From CAWGHZ01 sp963822575 (GTDB lineage Bacteria; Pseudomonadota; Alphaproteobacteria; MPNO01; DASWLB01): DNA of 64,000 bases. This document shows, in pieces, positions 46,191 through 55,384 of this stretch; position 1 is the stretch's first letter; each line of letters begins with the position of its first letter. Made by a program: the position numbers and the translations under genes. Location of the stretch: the NCBI GenBank assembly GCA_963822575.1, contig CAWGHZ010000005.1:124001-188000 (forward strand). Direction: 5' to 3'. Below the pieces are notes generated by a model. That model saw nothing but the letters and a program-made list of their open reading frames with translations. It searched no databases and was not told the DNA's origin.

Positions 46191-47853
46191 ATGGGCTCGA
46201 TGCCCGCGCCGATCCTCTCCCTGCTCAACGCCGACGCGCTCGCCCGCCACACGCGCGACGGGCTGTGGCGCGACGAAACGGTCTACGACGCGGCCGCCGC
46301 GCACGCGCGCGCGGCGCCCGACGCGGTCGCCGTCGTCGACCGCTGGCGGCGCCTGACGTGGCGCGAGCTCGTCGCGCTGGCCGACGAAGTCGCCGCAGAT
46401 TTCGCCGCGCACGGCCTCGCGCCCGGCCACCGCGTCCTCCTCTGGATGCCGGGGCGGATCGAGATCGTGGCGGCGCTGCTCGCTTCCTCGCGCGCCGGGC
46501 TGGTCGGCTGCCCCTCGCCCCACCGCAACCACACGGTGGCCGAGGTGATGGCGCTGGCCGAGCGCACGCGCGCGGCGGCCATTCTCTACCAACCGGGCTT
46601 CGGCGCCGACGCCGCGACGGCCGATTTCCCCGCCGCGCTCGCCGCCCTGCCTGCGCTCAGGCGCGTCATCGCCCTGCCGCCGGCCGGCGCGGCGCCGCCC
46701 TTCGCCGGGCTTCTGACCGATGGCCCGGTTCCCGCGCCGGTGCGCGATCCCAACGCCGTCAGCTACCTCGCCTTCACCTCAGGCTCGACCGGCCAGCCCA
46801 AGGGGGTGATGCATTCCGACAACACGCTGCTGGCGTGCCCGCGGGCGATTTGCGACGACTGGCGGATCGGGCCGGAACTCGGTCGTCTATTCGCTGAGCC
46901 CGTTCTCGCACAATCTCGGCATGGGAGCGTGGCTCACCGCTTTGGTCGCCGGGTGCCCGTTCGTGATCCACGACCTCGCGCGGGGCGAGGGCCTGGTCGA
47001 CCGGCTGGTCGCGACCGGCACGACGTACCTCGTGGGCGTGCCGACCCACGCGATCGATCTGGTGGCCGAGCTGGAGGCGCGCGGGATGGACAAATGCGGC
47101 CGGCTTTCGGGCTTCCGCGTCTCGGGCGCCGCCGCCGCGCGCCCGACGATGGAGGCGCTGCTCGCGCACCACATTACGCCGCAATCGGGCTACGGCATGA
47201 CCGAGAACAACGCGCACCAGTACACGCTGCCGGACGACGGCGTGGACCGCATCACCGGCACGTCCGGCCGCGCCTGCCGCGGCTACGAGCTTTGCGTGTT
47301 CGACGCCGACGACCGCGACCGCACGCTTCCGCCGGGCGCGGTGGGCGAGATCGCCGGGCGCGGCGCGAGCCTGATGCTGGGCTATTTCGACGACCAGCTC
47401 GCCACCGAGGCGGCGTTCAACCGCGACGGCTGGTTCATGACGGGCGATCTCGGCCGGCTCGACGGCAATGGGTATCTGCAGATCACCGGGCGCAAGAAGG
47501 ACGTCATCATCCGCGGCGGGCACAACGTCAACCCTGGCCGGATCGAGGCGCTGGCGCTGCGCCACGCGGACGTGGCGCATGCCGCCGCGCTGGGCGTCGC
47601 CGACGCGCGGCTGGGCGAACGCATCTGCCTTGCCGTGGGCGCGCGGCCGGGCGCGCGCGTGACCGCCGAGGCGATCCTCGCCCATCTCGGCCAGGCCGGC
47701 CTTTCGCGCTACGAAATGCCGGAGCTCTTCGTCGCGCTCGAGGACCTGCCGCTGATGGCGAACGGCAAGCTGCGCAAGCAGGAGATTGCGGCGGCGATCC
47801 GCGAGGGGCGGCTCGTGCCGGAGCCGGTGCGCCCGGCCGAAGCGGGAGCGTGA
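46191..47853 (+). pseudogene. AMP-dependent acyl-CoA synthetase split by a one-base frameshift
   Basis: Two frames together make one acyl-CoA ligase of about 553 residues. The first (46191 to about 46875) holds the N-terminal domain and the AMP-binding YLAFTSGSTGQPKGVMHS. The second (from about 46876 to 47853) holds SPFSHNLGMGAW, the GYGMTENNAHQY motif, GWFMTGDLGRLDGNGYLQITGRKKD and the C-terminal catalytic lysine block MANGKLRKQEI. At the junction the sequence GCCGGAACTCGGTC should read GCCGGACTCGGTC (giving GPDSVVYSLSP); the extra A breaks the gene. As printed neither half is functional. The gene resembles cyclohexanecarboxylate- or fatty-acid-CoA ligases. The quinone oxidoreductase gene starts three bases after its stop. 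Confidence 0.85.
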
Positions 47854-47855
47854 CG

Positions 47856-48848
47856 ATGCGCGCGGTGGTGGTGGACGCATACGGGCCGATCGAGACGACG
47901 CGCTACGGCGAGTTTCCCGACCCCGTGCCGAAGCCGGACGAGCTGCTGGTCGAGGTGCGCGCGACGGCGGCGAACCTTGTCGACATCATCCAGATCACCG
48001 GCGCCTACCAGTTCCGCCCGCCCGTCCCCTTCGTACCCGGCAAGGGGCCGGCCGGCGTGGTGCGGGCGGCCGGCGCGGCGACGACGGGGTTTGCGGCGGG
48101 CGACCGCGTGCTCGCCATGGCCGAGCTCGGCGGGTTCGCGGCGTCGATCGCCGTGCCGGCGAACATCTGCTACCGCCTGCCCGACGCCATGTCGTTCGTC
48201 GACGCGGCGTCGATGGCGCTGGTCTACGACACGGCCTGGTTCGCGCTGCGCGAGCGCGGGCGCGTAAAGGAGGGCGAGACGGTGCTGGTGCTGGGCGCGA
48301 CGGGCGGGGTCGGGCTTGCCGCCGTCGCTCTCGCCAAGGCGTTCGGCTGCCGCGTGCTCGCCGCGGCGGCGAACCCGGCGAAGTTCGATCTGGCGCGCGC
48401 GGCGGGCGCGGACTCCATCGTCGATCTGTCGCGGCCCGATTTGAACGAAACGTTGCGCGAAAAAGTGTTCGCCGAGACCGGCGGGCGCGGCGCCGACGTG
48501 GTGGTCGATCCCGTGGGTGGCGACATCTTCGACGCGGCGATCCGCGCCGTTGCCTGGCGCGGGCGGCTGGTCGTCGTGGGCTTCGCCGCCGGGCGCATCC
48601 CGACGCTCCGCGCCAACTACCTGCTGGTCAAGAACATCGAGGTGTCGGGCCTGCAGATCAGCGACTATCGCCGCCGCATGCCGGGGATGGCGGCCGACTG
48701 CTTCCGCGAGATTTTCGCGCTGTACGAGGCGGGCAAGATCAGGGCGCTGCCGACCGCGACCCTGCCGATCGCGCGCTACCTCGAAGCGCTCGTTGCGCTC
48801 CGCGACCGCACCGTCCGCGGCCGCATCGTGCTGACCCAGGGCGGCTGA
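47856..48848 (+). CDS. NADPH:quinone oxidoreductase-like zinc-free MDR protein
   Basis: A 330-residue medium-chain dehydrogenase/reductase. The N-terminal GroES-like domain (VRATAANLVDIIQITGAYQ, PFVPGKGPAGVV) is followed by the Rossmann nucleotide site VLGATGGVGLAAVALAKAFG at about residues 144-163. No zinc-ligand cysteines are present. Members reduce quinones or enoyl compounds with NADPH. Start ATG 47856 lies three bases after the acyl-CoA ligase stop, so the two are an operon, perhaps for activation and reduction of an unsaturated acid. Confidence 0.88.
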   Translation: MRAVVVDAYGPIETTRYGEFPDPVPKPDELLVEVRATAANLVDIIQITGAYQFRPPVPFVPGKGPAGVVRAAGAATTGFAAGDRVLAMAELGGFAASIAVPANICYRLPDAMSFVDAASMALVYDTAWFALRERGRVKEGETVLVLGATGGVGLAAVALAKAFGCRVLAAAANPAKFDLARAAGADSIVDLSRPDLNETLREKVFAETGGRGADVVVDPVGGDIFDAAIRAVAWRGRLVVVGFAAGRIPTLRANYLLVKNIEVSGLQISDYRRRMPGMAADCFREIFALYEAGKIRALPTATLPIARYLEALVALRDRTVRGRIVLTQGG

Positions 48849-48849
48849 G

Positions 48850-50067
48850 CTACTCCGCCATGCCGCCGAGGGCAAGGGTTTCGGCGGGGACCGACTTCAC
48901 CTCGTGCGCGTGCAGGAGCGGCAGCACGTCGCGGCCGAAGCGGCGGATCTCCTCCATCATCAGCTCGCCCGGCACCGCGCCGAGGTTGAGGTTGACGACC
49001 AGCACGTTGGCGCCGGCCTGCTCGCCCAGCGCGATCAGATGGTCGGCGACCTCGCGCGGCGAGCCCCAGGCGAGCTCGCCCTCGTGGACGCGCCGCTCGA
49101 TGTCGGCCATCTCGGTGCGGCGGATCTTCTGGCGGTCCATCCCGGCCGAGGCGCGGTTCTCCGGCCTTATGTAGTCGTAGGAGGTGGAGGTGACGTAGCC
49201 GCCGCGGTTCGGCTCGCGGATGCCGGCGAGCGAGCCGTGGTGCCAGAGCGTCTGATTGAAATAGAGGAAGTAAGGTCCGTTCTCCTTGAGTGCCGCGTCC
49301 TGGCTGTCGGCCACCCAGGCGTCGACCAGGAGGCCGATCTTGTCCGGGCGGACCCGCCGCCCGTAGCGGGCCAGCGCCTTGGCGAAGTAGCCGACCATGT
49401 CCGCGGTGACGCCCGCGGCGCCCGAGGGCAGCACCGCGCCCATGTCGTACTTCGCCGCCCACTCGATCGATTCCTTCGAGCCGGTGAAGGGCATCCAGAG
49501 CGGCGGGTGCGGCTGCTGGTAGGGGCGCGGCCAGATGGCGATGTCCTTGAACGACCAGAACTGGCCCTCGTAGGAGAACACCTCCTCGGTCCAGGCCTTC
49601 ATGACGATTTCGAACGCCTCCTCGAAGCGGGCGCGCGATTCCGACATCTTGACCTGGAACACGCCGTACTCGCGCTGGTTGCCGCGCGCGAAGCCCGCCA
49701 GCACGCGCCCGTGCGACATGCAGTCCGCCATCGCGATCTCCTCGGCGATGCGCAGCGGGTTGTGCAGCGGCAGCAGATTGCCGAGCTGGAGAAATTTCAG
49801 GGTCTTGGTGTGCTGCGCGCCGACCGCGGCCATCATGTTGGGCGCGTTCATCATGCCGTGCACGGTGGTGTGGTGCTCGTTGAGCCCGACCCCGTCGAAG
49901 CCCAGCCGGTCCATCTCGGCCCACAGCCGGATCGAATCGTCGTAGGTCTTGGCCGCGACCGCGGGATCGAAATGCCGGCCGGGCAGCGGGTAGGGGATCA
50001 GACGGTCGGCCTTGAACTCGTCGAAATGCCGGGCGTACGGCATCAGGTCGAACACGAACACCTGCAT
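48850..50067 (-). CDS. LLM-class flavin-dependent oxidoreductase
   Basis: A 405-residue luciferase-fold monooxygenase. WAEMDRLGFDGVGLNEHHTTVHG near residue 50, LGNLLPLHNPLRIAEEIAMAD and GRVLAGFARGNQREY are the FMN-site landmarks, and HPPLWMPFTGSKESIEWAAK follows. It is longer than the paralogue at 1587. The stop lies one base beyond the convergent quinone oxidoreductase stop. Upstream, 206 bases separate it from a DapA-like gene in the same orientation, with a REP-like element between. The substrate is unknown. Confidence 0.85.
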   Translation of the reverse strand: MQVFVFDLMPYARHFDEFKADRLIPYPLPGRHFDPAVAAKTYDDSIRLWAEMDRLGFDGVGLNEHHTTVHGMMNAPNMMAAVGAQHTKTLKFLQLGNLLPLHNPLRIAEEIAMADCMSHGRVLAGFARGNQREYGVFQVKMSESRARFEEAFEIVMKAWTEEVFSYEGQFWSFKDIAIWPRPYQQPHPPLWMPFTGSKESIEWAAKYDMGAVLPSGAAGVTADMVGYFAKALARYGRRVRPDKIGLLVDAWVADSQDAALKENGPYFLYFNQTLWHHGSLAGIREPNRGGYVTSTSYDYIRPENRASAGMDRQKIRRTEMADIERRVHEGELAWGSPREVADHLIALGEQAGANVLVVNLNLGAVPGELMMEEIRRFGRDVLPLLHAHEVKSVPAETLALGGMAE

Positions 50068-50194
50068 CGCGGCTCTCTCCTCAAAGGGCCGCGCTGTTTA
50101 GCATGATTCGAAGGCGGGACGAGGCAGAGAAATCGGACGCAAGCGGGGTTGCGGTCGAATGACGAGCCTGCCGTTAAACGGAGGGGCACCCTTG

Positions 50195-50250
50195 CCGTTC
50201 GTGCTGAGTGCGGCCGAGCGGTGCGAGGCCGCGTATCGAAGGGCGAACGG
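50195..50250. repeat. REP-like inverted repeat, CCGTTCG...CGAACGG family
   Basis: CCGTTCG (50195-50201) followed by TGCTGAG pairs with TCGAAGGG/CGAACGG (up to 50250) around an inner GC-rich stem (GCGGCC/GGCCGC). It belongs to the same family as the element at 57521. The rest of the gap holds no gene. Confidence 0.55.
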
Positions 50251-50273
50251 GGGAAGGGCGATGAAAGCCGTGC

Positions 50274-51326
50274 CTACTCCGCCGCCGCCCGGTGGGCGGG
50301 GGCGGCGGTCTCGACCGGGTTGCGGCCGACGAAGTAGGCGCCGTTCGGGTCCTTGGTCGGGTTGAGCCCGGCGCGCTCCAGCCCCTGGCGGAGCTGGTTC
50401 ATCTGGTTCTCGTGGATCTTCATCGTGGGATGGCGCAGCGGCCCGCCGTTATAGCCGTTGAGCCAGCCCTGGTAGTTCCACACCATGCGGTTGAGGAAAT
50501 GCCCGCCGGCGGACGAGCCGTTGACCGCCGCGTTCGCCTGGCGCGCCGGCTGGATGCGCCAGTAGATCTCGGTCGCCTCGTCGAACTTGCCTTCCTGGAG
50601 CAGGTTCATCACATGCGGGATGGTCGGCCCGAAGAAATGGGTGTTCGAGGTGCCGGTGAATTGGATCGGCACGAGCTGGGCGAGCGGGATCAGGTCCTTC
50701 TCCAGCGGCGTCTCGACGATCACCTCCTTGCCGAACAGGCGGTAGCATTCGACGAACCCCATGATCAGCGGCATGCCGCCCTCGGCCTTGATCGCCACGA
50801 TGTTGGGGCAGTTGTCGAGCAGCTTGCGGATCACCGTGGCCGGGATGTCCGACGGGTGCAGCCGGTCGAAGCCCCACAGCGGCACCGGGAACAGCAGGAT
50901 GGCGAGGTTCGTCGCGTCGCAGAACGCCTTGGTGTACTCGTAGACCTCGTTGAGGTCCTTCGGGTAGAAGTTCGACGGGTAGGAGAGCAGCACCAGCTCG
51001 CCGCCGTTCTGCTCGGCGATCTTCGCCGCCTCGATGTTCTCGGCCAGCGTGCCGAAAGCCGCGTGCAAGACCAGCTTGAGCCTTCCCTTGGATTCGTCGT
51101 TGGCGATCTCGAAGAACTGGCGGTACTCGTCGAGCGTGATCGCCGTCTCCGAGACGAGCAGCGTGCCGGCGAAGCCGTGCTCCAGGCATATTCGCACGTC
51201 GTGGCGGATGCCCTTCTCGTTCAGCGCCTTCAGGTCCGCCGTATAGGACGGGATGATGACGTTGGCGCAGCCCTTGAGGTGCTGCCACGCCCAGTCGCGC
51301 GCCTCGGTCTTGCGGTAGCCGGCCAT
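50274..51326 (-). CDS. dihydrodipicolinate synthase/N-acetylneuraminate lyase (DapA) family protein
   Basis: A 350-residue class I aldolase of the DapA superfamily. The TIM barrel has GFAGTLLVSETAITLDEYRQ, VLHAAFGTLAENIEAA and the Schiff-base lysine in NIVAIKAEGGM (about residue 180). The C-terminal extension is longer than in DapA. Such proteins cleave or condense pyruvate with aldehydes, and many serve catabolism instead of lysine synthesis. The ornithine-cyclodeaminase-like gene lies 22 bases upstream in the same direction, so they form one unit. The substrate is unknown. Confidence 0.85.
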   Translation of the reverse strand: MAGYRKTEARDWAWQHLKGCANVIIPSYTADLKALNEKGIRHDVRICLEHGFAGTLLVSETAITLDEYRQFFEIANDESKGRLKLVLHAAFGTLAENIEAAKIAEQNGGELVLLSYPSNFYPKDLNEVYEYTKAFCDATNLAILLFPVPLWGFDRLHPSDIPATVIRKLLDNCPNIVAIKAEGGMPLIMGFVECYRLFGKEVIVETPLEKDLIPLAQLVPIQFTGTSNTHFFGPTIPHVMNLLQEGKFDEATEIYWRIQPARQANAAVNGSSAGGHFLNRMVWNYQGWLNGYNGGPLRHPTMKIHENQMNQLRQGLERAGLNPTKDPNGAYFVGRNPVETAAPAHRAAAE

Positions 51327-51348
51327 GATCTGTCTCCTTAGGGTCGGT

Positions 51349-52407
51349 TCACGGGCGCGGGCGGAGCCCGCTGCCCTTGGTCAGGAACGATACCGGAAGC
51401 TCGGTGGCGAGGCCCTGCGCCCGCGCCGTGTCCAGCGCGAGCTCGGCCACCACGATGTCCTGGATGGCGCTGCCGACCGACTTGAACATCGGCAGGCGGG
51501 CGGCGGCGACGCGATGGTCGACCTTTCCGGCAACGAGGTCGGCGAGCGGCACCATCTTGTGCGCGAACGCGACGCCGGAGGCGGTGGCGGCGATCATGTC
51601 GCCCGTCTCCTCCGTCACCTCCTCGACCGTGTCGCAGACGATCAGGTCGCACGCCTCGACCACGCTTGAATCGATCTCGCGCTGCTCGGGCAGGGTCGAG
51701 CCGATCGAGACGACCAGGGTGCCGGGCACCAGCCAGTCGCCATAGAGGATGGGGCTCTCGTCGCGCGAACGCGCCGCTGCGACGACGATGCACGCGCCGG
51801 CGACCGCCGCCTCGGCGCTCGCGACCGCCTTGCACGGCACGCCCAGCTCGGCCGCGAATTCGGCGGCGAAGGCCTCGCGCCGCGCGGGGGTGGGGCTGAA
51901 CACCTGGAGCGCCGCCACCGGCCGGTGCGCCGCGATCGCCCGCACGTGGGTGTGCGCCTCGAGGCCGGCGCCGAGCACGCCGAGTGTGCAGGCGCCGGGC
52001 GCCGCCATGCGGTCGACGGCGAGCGCCGAGGTCGCGGCGGTCCTGAGCCCGGTGATCGCATTGCCGTCGACGAAGCCGGCAACCCGGCCGGTCTCCTGGT
52101 CGATCAGCACCACGACATATTCCAGGGTCTTCTTCCGCCCGATACCGAACACCTTGGCACCCATGTAGCGCGTGCCGGGCGGCACGGCGGTCAGCGTGCG
52201 GAGCCAGTTGCCGGTGGCGCCGCGGGCGACGGTGCGCGGCGGGCTCGCCCCCTCCGGTTGCGGTGCGGCATAGGTGCGGGCGAGCGCCGCGACCATCTCG
52301 CGCCAGCCGAGCACCCGCTCGGCCACCTCGGCGGACACGAACATCGGATGCGCCGCCGCGTCGGAAGGCGCGCCCGAACGGTCCCGCGACGCCTCGATCC
52401 GCGCCAT
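51349..52407 (-). CDS. ornithine cyclodeaminase/mu-crystallin family protein
   Basis: A 352-residue NAD(P)-dependent enzyme. RYMGAKVFGIGRKK holds the conserved lysine (about residue 84), and GVLGAGLEAHTHVRAIAA at about 145-162 is the Rossmann nucleotide loop. DLIVCDT and VSIGSTLPEQREID follow. Members deaminate ornithine or reduce cyclic imines such as pyrroline carboxylate. Together with the DapA-like gene 22 bases downstream it could handle a keto-acid or cyclic imine. ATG 52407 is preceded by GGGGAGGAC on the reverse strand. Confidence 0.85.
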   Translation of the reverse strand: MARIEASRDRSGAPSDAAAHPMFVSAEVAERVLGWREMVAALARTYAAPQPEGASPPRTVARGATGNWLRTLTAVPPGTRYMGAKVFGIGRKKTLEYVVVLIDQETGRVAGFVDGNAITGLRTAATSALAVDRMAAPGACTLGVLGAGLEAHTHVRAIAAHRPVAALQVFSPTPARREAFAAEFAAELGVPCKAVASAEAAVAGACIVVAAARSRDESPILYGDWLVPGTLVVSIGSTLPEQREIDSSVVEACDLIVCDTVEEVTEETGDMIAATASGVAFAHKMVPLADLVAGKVDHRVAAARLPMFKSVGSAIQDIVVAELALDTARAQGLATELPVSFLTKGSGLRPRP

Positions 52408-52475
52408 CGCCGTCCTCCCCGTCGAGGCGAAGCTTCCGCCCGCGCCGGCCGGGTGTCAACGGGTGTGGCGGCGCT

Positions 52476-53501
52476 CTACTCGCCCCAAACGAGGAACAGG
52501 CCGATGTCGCCGGGAAGGCCGCCGGGAAAGTCGAGCACCCGGGCGGTAAGGTGGAAACCCTGCGGCTTCAGGTCGTGCTCCCAGCGGAGATAGATCTCCG
52601 CCGCCTCGCCGCGCAAAGTGGCGGGCCAGGCGGGATCGGGCACGTTGACCGCCCGCCCGCTGTCCGCGCAGAGCTGGGCCGGGAAGCGGAACAGCAGGAA
52701 ATCCTTTTCGCCGGCCTCGGCGGCCTCGAGCGCGCGGTGCAGGAGCTGGCGCCAGGACGCGTCGCCGACATGGTGCTCGGCCAGCTCCGCTACGCGCTGG
52801 CGCCGCAGGACGAGCTGCTTTTCGTGCTCCTCCTCCTCGTGGCGGGCGCGCGCGTGCCAGTGCTCCGCCGCGATCTCGCGGAAGTCGGAGGCGCTGACCT
52901 TGCCGCTGTCATGGGCCGGTTCGGCGGCGGGATGGGCCCGGCCGGGGGCCTCGCGCTCGCCATGGACGAAATGCTCGTGGATCGATTCCACCACCTCGGT
53001 CAGAAACCCCTCGCGCGTGGAGGCAGCGGGCGCGGCAGCGCCCGGCGCGGCGGCGGGCACGTCGAAGGCGCGCAGCAGATCGGCGCGGCTGACGATGCCG
53101 ACCAGCTTGCCGTCCTTCACCACCGGCACGCGCTTGATCCGGTAGGTGCGCAAGATGCGCGCGATGTCGGTGGTGTCGGTTGCCTCCGTCACGGTGATGA
53201 CCGGCGTGGCCATCAGCTCGCGCGCGGTGCGGCCGCCGACATTTCGGGCGCGGAGCGACTCGACCGTCGGCTCCTCGCCCTCGGCCAGGAGCCCGAGCCA
53301 CCAGTCGCGCCTCGCATCGCGCTCGGCGTCGCTGCGCCCGATCAAATCGCCCTCGCTCACCATACCCACGGGGACGCCGCCCGCGTCGACCACCGGCACG
53401 GCGCTGATCCCGTGCGCCATCAGCGTGCGCGCGATCTCGGCGGCCGGCGTGTCGGGCGCAACGGTCACCACGTCGGTTGTCATCAGTTCCCGGGCGAGCA
53501 T
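52476..53501 (-). CDS. tandem CBS-domain protein with an uncharacterised C-terminal region
   Basis: A 341-residue protein. Two CBS domains form a Bateman module at about residues 1-65 (ELMTTDVVTVAPDTPAAEIA, HGISAVPVVD) and 92-148 (ELMATPVITVTEATDTTDIA, YRIKRVPVVKDGKLVGIVSR). The remaining 180 residues have a His/Glu-rich helix (HARARHEEEEHEKQL) and an unfamiliar alpha/beta region ending LFLVWGE, in place of the BON domain often seen here. CBS pairs sense adenine nucleotides. ATG 53501 is used; an upstream ATG at 53543 is in poorer context. The partner or output is unknown. Confidence 0.85.
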   Translation of the reverse strand: MLARELMTTDVVTVAPDTPAAEIARTLMAHGISAVPVVDAGGVPVGMVSEGDLIGRSDAERDARRDWWLGLLAEGEEPTVESLRARNVGGRTARELMATPVITVTEATDTTDIARILRTYRIKRVPVVKDGKLVGIVSRADLLRAFDVPAAAPGAAAPAASTREGFLTEVVESIHEHFVHGEREAPGRAHPAAEPAHDSGKVSASDFREIAAEHWHARARHEEEEHEKQLVLRRQRVAELAEHHVGDASWRQLLHRALEAAEAGEKDFLLFRFPAQLCADSGRAVNVPDPAWPATLRGEAAEIYLRWEHDLKPQGFHLTARVLDFPGGLPGDIGLFLVWGE

Positions 53502-53601
53502 GAGATAACGATAGGGATCGCGACGTTCGGCCTCAAGTGACAAAGCCCCGCGCCGGCGCTAGGCTGGACCGGCCAGCCTCCACGACCGGGAGAATCGCGC
53601 C

Positions 53602-54477
53602 TTGCCCGTGACGGCCACGCCCCTGCACCCCCACATCGGCGCCGAGATTTCCGGCGTCGACCTGACCCGCCCGCTGGATGCGGCCACGGTGCGCGACATC
53701 GTGGCGGCGATCGACCGGCACGCCGTGCTGGTATTCCGCAACGACCCGCCCTTGACCAATGCCCAGCATCTGACCTTCGGCCGCGCGCTCGGACCGCTGC
53801 AGAAGATGAAGATGCTGACCATGCTGGCGGGCAAGGGCTCGCGCCTGGAAACCCTCGAGCTGGTCGACGTCGGCAATCTGGACGAGACCGGCGAAATCAT
53901 GGCCGACGGCGACCGCCGCCGCGCCTTCCAGGCGGGCAACCGGCTGTGGCACACCGACGTGTCGTTCGACGACAACCGGGCGGTCTATTCGCTGCTGGCC
54001 GCCCACACGGTCCCGCCGGCCGGCGCCGACACCGAGTATGCCGACATGCGCGCCGCCTACGATGCCCTGCCCGAGCCGACCAAGGCGCGGATCGAGGGGC
54101 TCAAGGCCGAGCACTCGATATGGTACTCGCGCGCCCTGGGCGGGCTGACCGAGGTGAGCGAGGCGGAGAGGGCGACCCGTCCGCCGGCGCAGCATCTGCT
54201 GGTCCACGTCCACCCGTCGTCGGGGCGCAAGGCGCTCTACCTCGCCTCGCACGCCTCGCACATCGTCGGCATGCCGGTCGAGGAGGGGCGGAAGCTCCTG
54301 GACGAGCTGACGGAATTCGCCACCCAGGAAGGGTTCGTCTACCGCCACAAGTGGCGGGTCGGCGACCTGGTGATGTGGGACAATTTGGCGACCATGCACC
54401 GGGGCACGGCGTTCGACGACAAGGCCTACCGGCGCGACATGCGCCGCGTCACCACCCTCGAGCACGAGATGGCGTAA
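53602..54477 (+). CDS. TauD/TfdA-family Fe(II)/2-oxoglutarate dioxygenase
   Basis: A 291-residue dioxygenase. The facial triad is H117-x-D119 (LWHTDVSFDD) and H266 (TMHRGTAFD), and the 2-oxoglutarate-binding arginine follows as YRRDMRR. The N-terminal HIGAEISGVDLTRPLD is typical. Members hydroxylate taurine, 2,4-D or similar acids to release sulfite or cleave ethers. The start is TTG 53602 behind GGGAGAAT, an uncommon initiator. It is convergent with the small SET gene, with a ten-base gap. Confidence 0.92.
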   Translation: MPVTATPLHPHIGAEISGVDLTRPLDAATVRDIVAAIDRHAVLVFRNDPPLTNAQHLTFGRALGPLQKMKMLTMLAGKGSRLETLELVDVGNLDETGEIMADGDRRRAFQAGNRLWHTDVSFDDNRAVYSLLAAHTVPPAGADTEYADMRAAYDALPEPTKARIEGLKAEHSIWYSRALGGLTEVSEAERATRPPAQHLLVHVHPSSGRKALYLASHASHIVGMPVEEGRKLLDELTEFATQEGFVYRHKWRVGDLVMWDNLATMHRGTAFDDKAYRRDMRRVTTLEHEMA

Positions 54478-54487
54478 GGGCCTGCCC

Positions 54488-54886
54488 TCACCCCCCGAGC
54501 TTGAGCGCGACGTCCTCGTCGAACGTGCGGTAGTCGCAGGTGATCTCCTCGCCTGCCCGGATGTCGCGGACGGCGCGGTCGACACCCTCAGGATGCTCGC
54601 CCGGCGGGAACTCGCCCTGGGTGTTCGGGTCGTCGGCATGGTTGACGAAGCGCGAATTGTCGCAGCAGAGCACGTACTTCCCGGTCTTGGCGTGCAGGTA
54701 GGCGTAGCGCATCAGGAAGTCGCGGATGACCGGGTGCATGGTGTCGAGCGCGGCGGGGTCGTACAGCCGGTCGATCACCGGATCGAAGCGCCAGACGATC
54801 GTGCCCTTGGAGATGTCCTGGACGGCGAAGGCGCCGATCCCCTCGATCGCGCTGGGGCCGACCCGGGTGGGGACGACGAAGGCCAT
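54488..54886 (-). CDS. small SET-domain protein
   Basis: A 132-residue protein that consists of a minimal SET domain: GPSAIEGIGAFAVQDISKGTIVWRF (residues 9-33), FVNHADDPNT (the conserved NH of the SAM/lysine channel) and AGEEITCDYRTFD. SET domains methylate lysines with AdoMet. ATG 54886 is used. The protein lacks pre- and post-SET cysteine clusters. A second SET protein is divergently encoded from 55385, with a shared 498-base upstream region. The substrate is unknown; a ribosomal or DNA-associated protein is possible. Confidence 0.85.
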   Translation of the reverse strand: MAFVVPTRVGPSAIEGIGAFAVQDISKGTIVWRFDPVIDRLYDPAALDTMHPVIRDFLMRYAYLHAKTGKYVLCCDNSRFVNHADDPNTQGEFPPGEHPEGVDRAVRDIRAGEEITCDYRTFDEDVALKLGG

Positions 54887-55384
54887 CGTGTGCGCTCCCT
54901 GACCGCGGCACCCGCGCCGCAACGCGGCCGGGAGAGATACACCCGGCCCCGGCGACCGGCAAGCTGGCCCACGAGGGGCGCGAACAAAATTCGTCGCCGC
55001 GAGACTTTGTTCGTCTTTGGCACTTTACAAGACTCAACGGCGCACTAATTATTGCGCCGTCGTGGTCCGTATGAGTTGGTGCCGCGCCGGTGCCCGGGGA
55101 CAACCCGGCCGGATGCGACGACCCAGCCATCAGGGCGACCGGACGTTCCGGGGGGACGGGCCACGCGGCGAAAGGAGCGGTCGCTCGCGACGCTAGGATG
55201 GCTGTAGACACTTTCGTGCCACGTTGCGCGCACGAAGCCGGCCCTGCCGCCCCGCGCGACGTCACGAGCGAAGTTGCGTTCTCCGCACGGCCCCACCGCC
55301 CCTATCCGGGACGATACCCCTCTTCCGAACCCCCACCTGCCTGTCGCCGGCCGCGCGCCGCGCCAATGGAGTGATTGCGCCCAC
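54887..55384. promoter_or_regulatory. divergent regulatory region between two SET-domain genes, with a 24-bp palindrome
   Basis: ACGGCGCA (55037-55044) and TGCGCCGT (55053-55060) are perfect inverted repeats around CTAATTAT, itself containing the palindrome TAATTA. The region just left of it (54984-55030) is locally AT-rich. I see no gene in the remaining 320 bases toward the right-hand SET gene. The palindrome is a strong candidate operator for coordinated control of the two genes. Confidence 0.55.

Noticed and set aside
55017..55052. Sigma-54 promoter between the SET genes (TTGGCACTTTACAAG)
   Set aside because: The -24 half looks right, but no TTGC occurs at the required five-base spacing.
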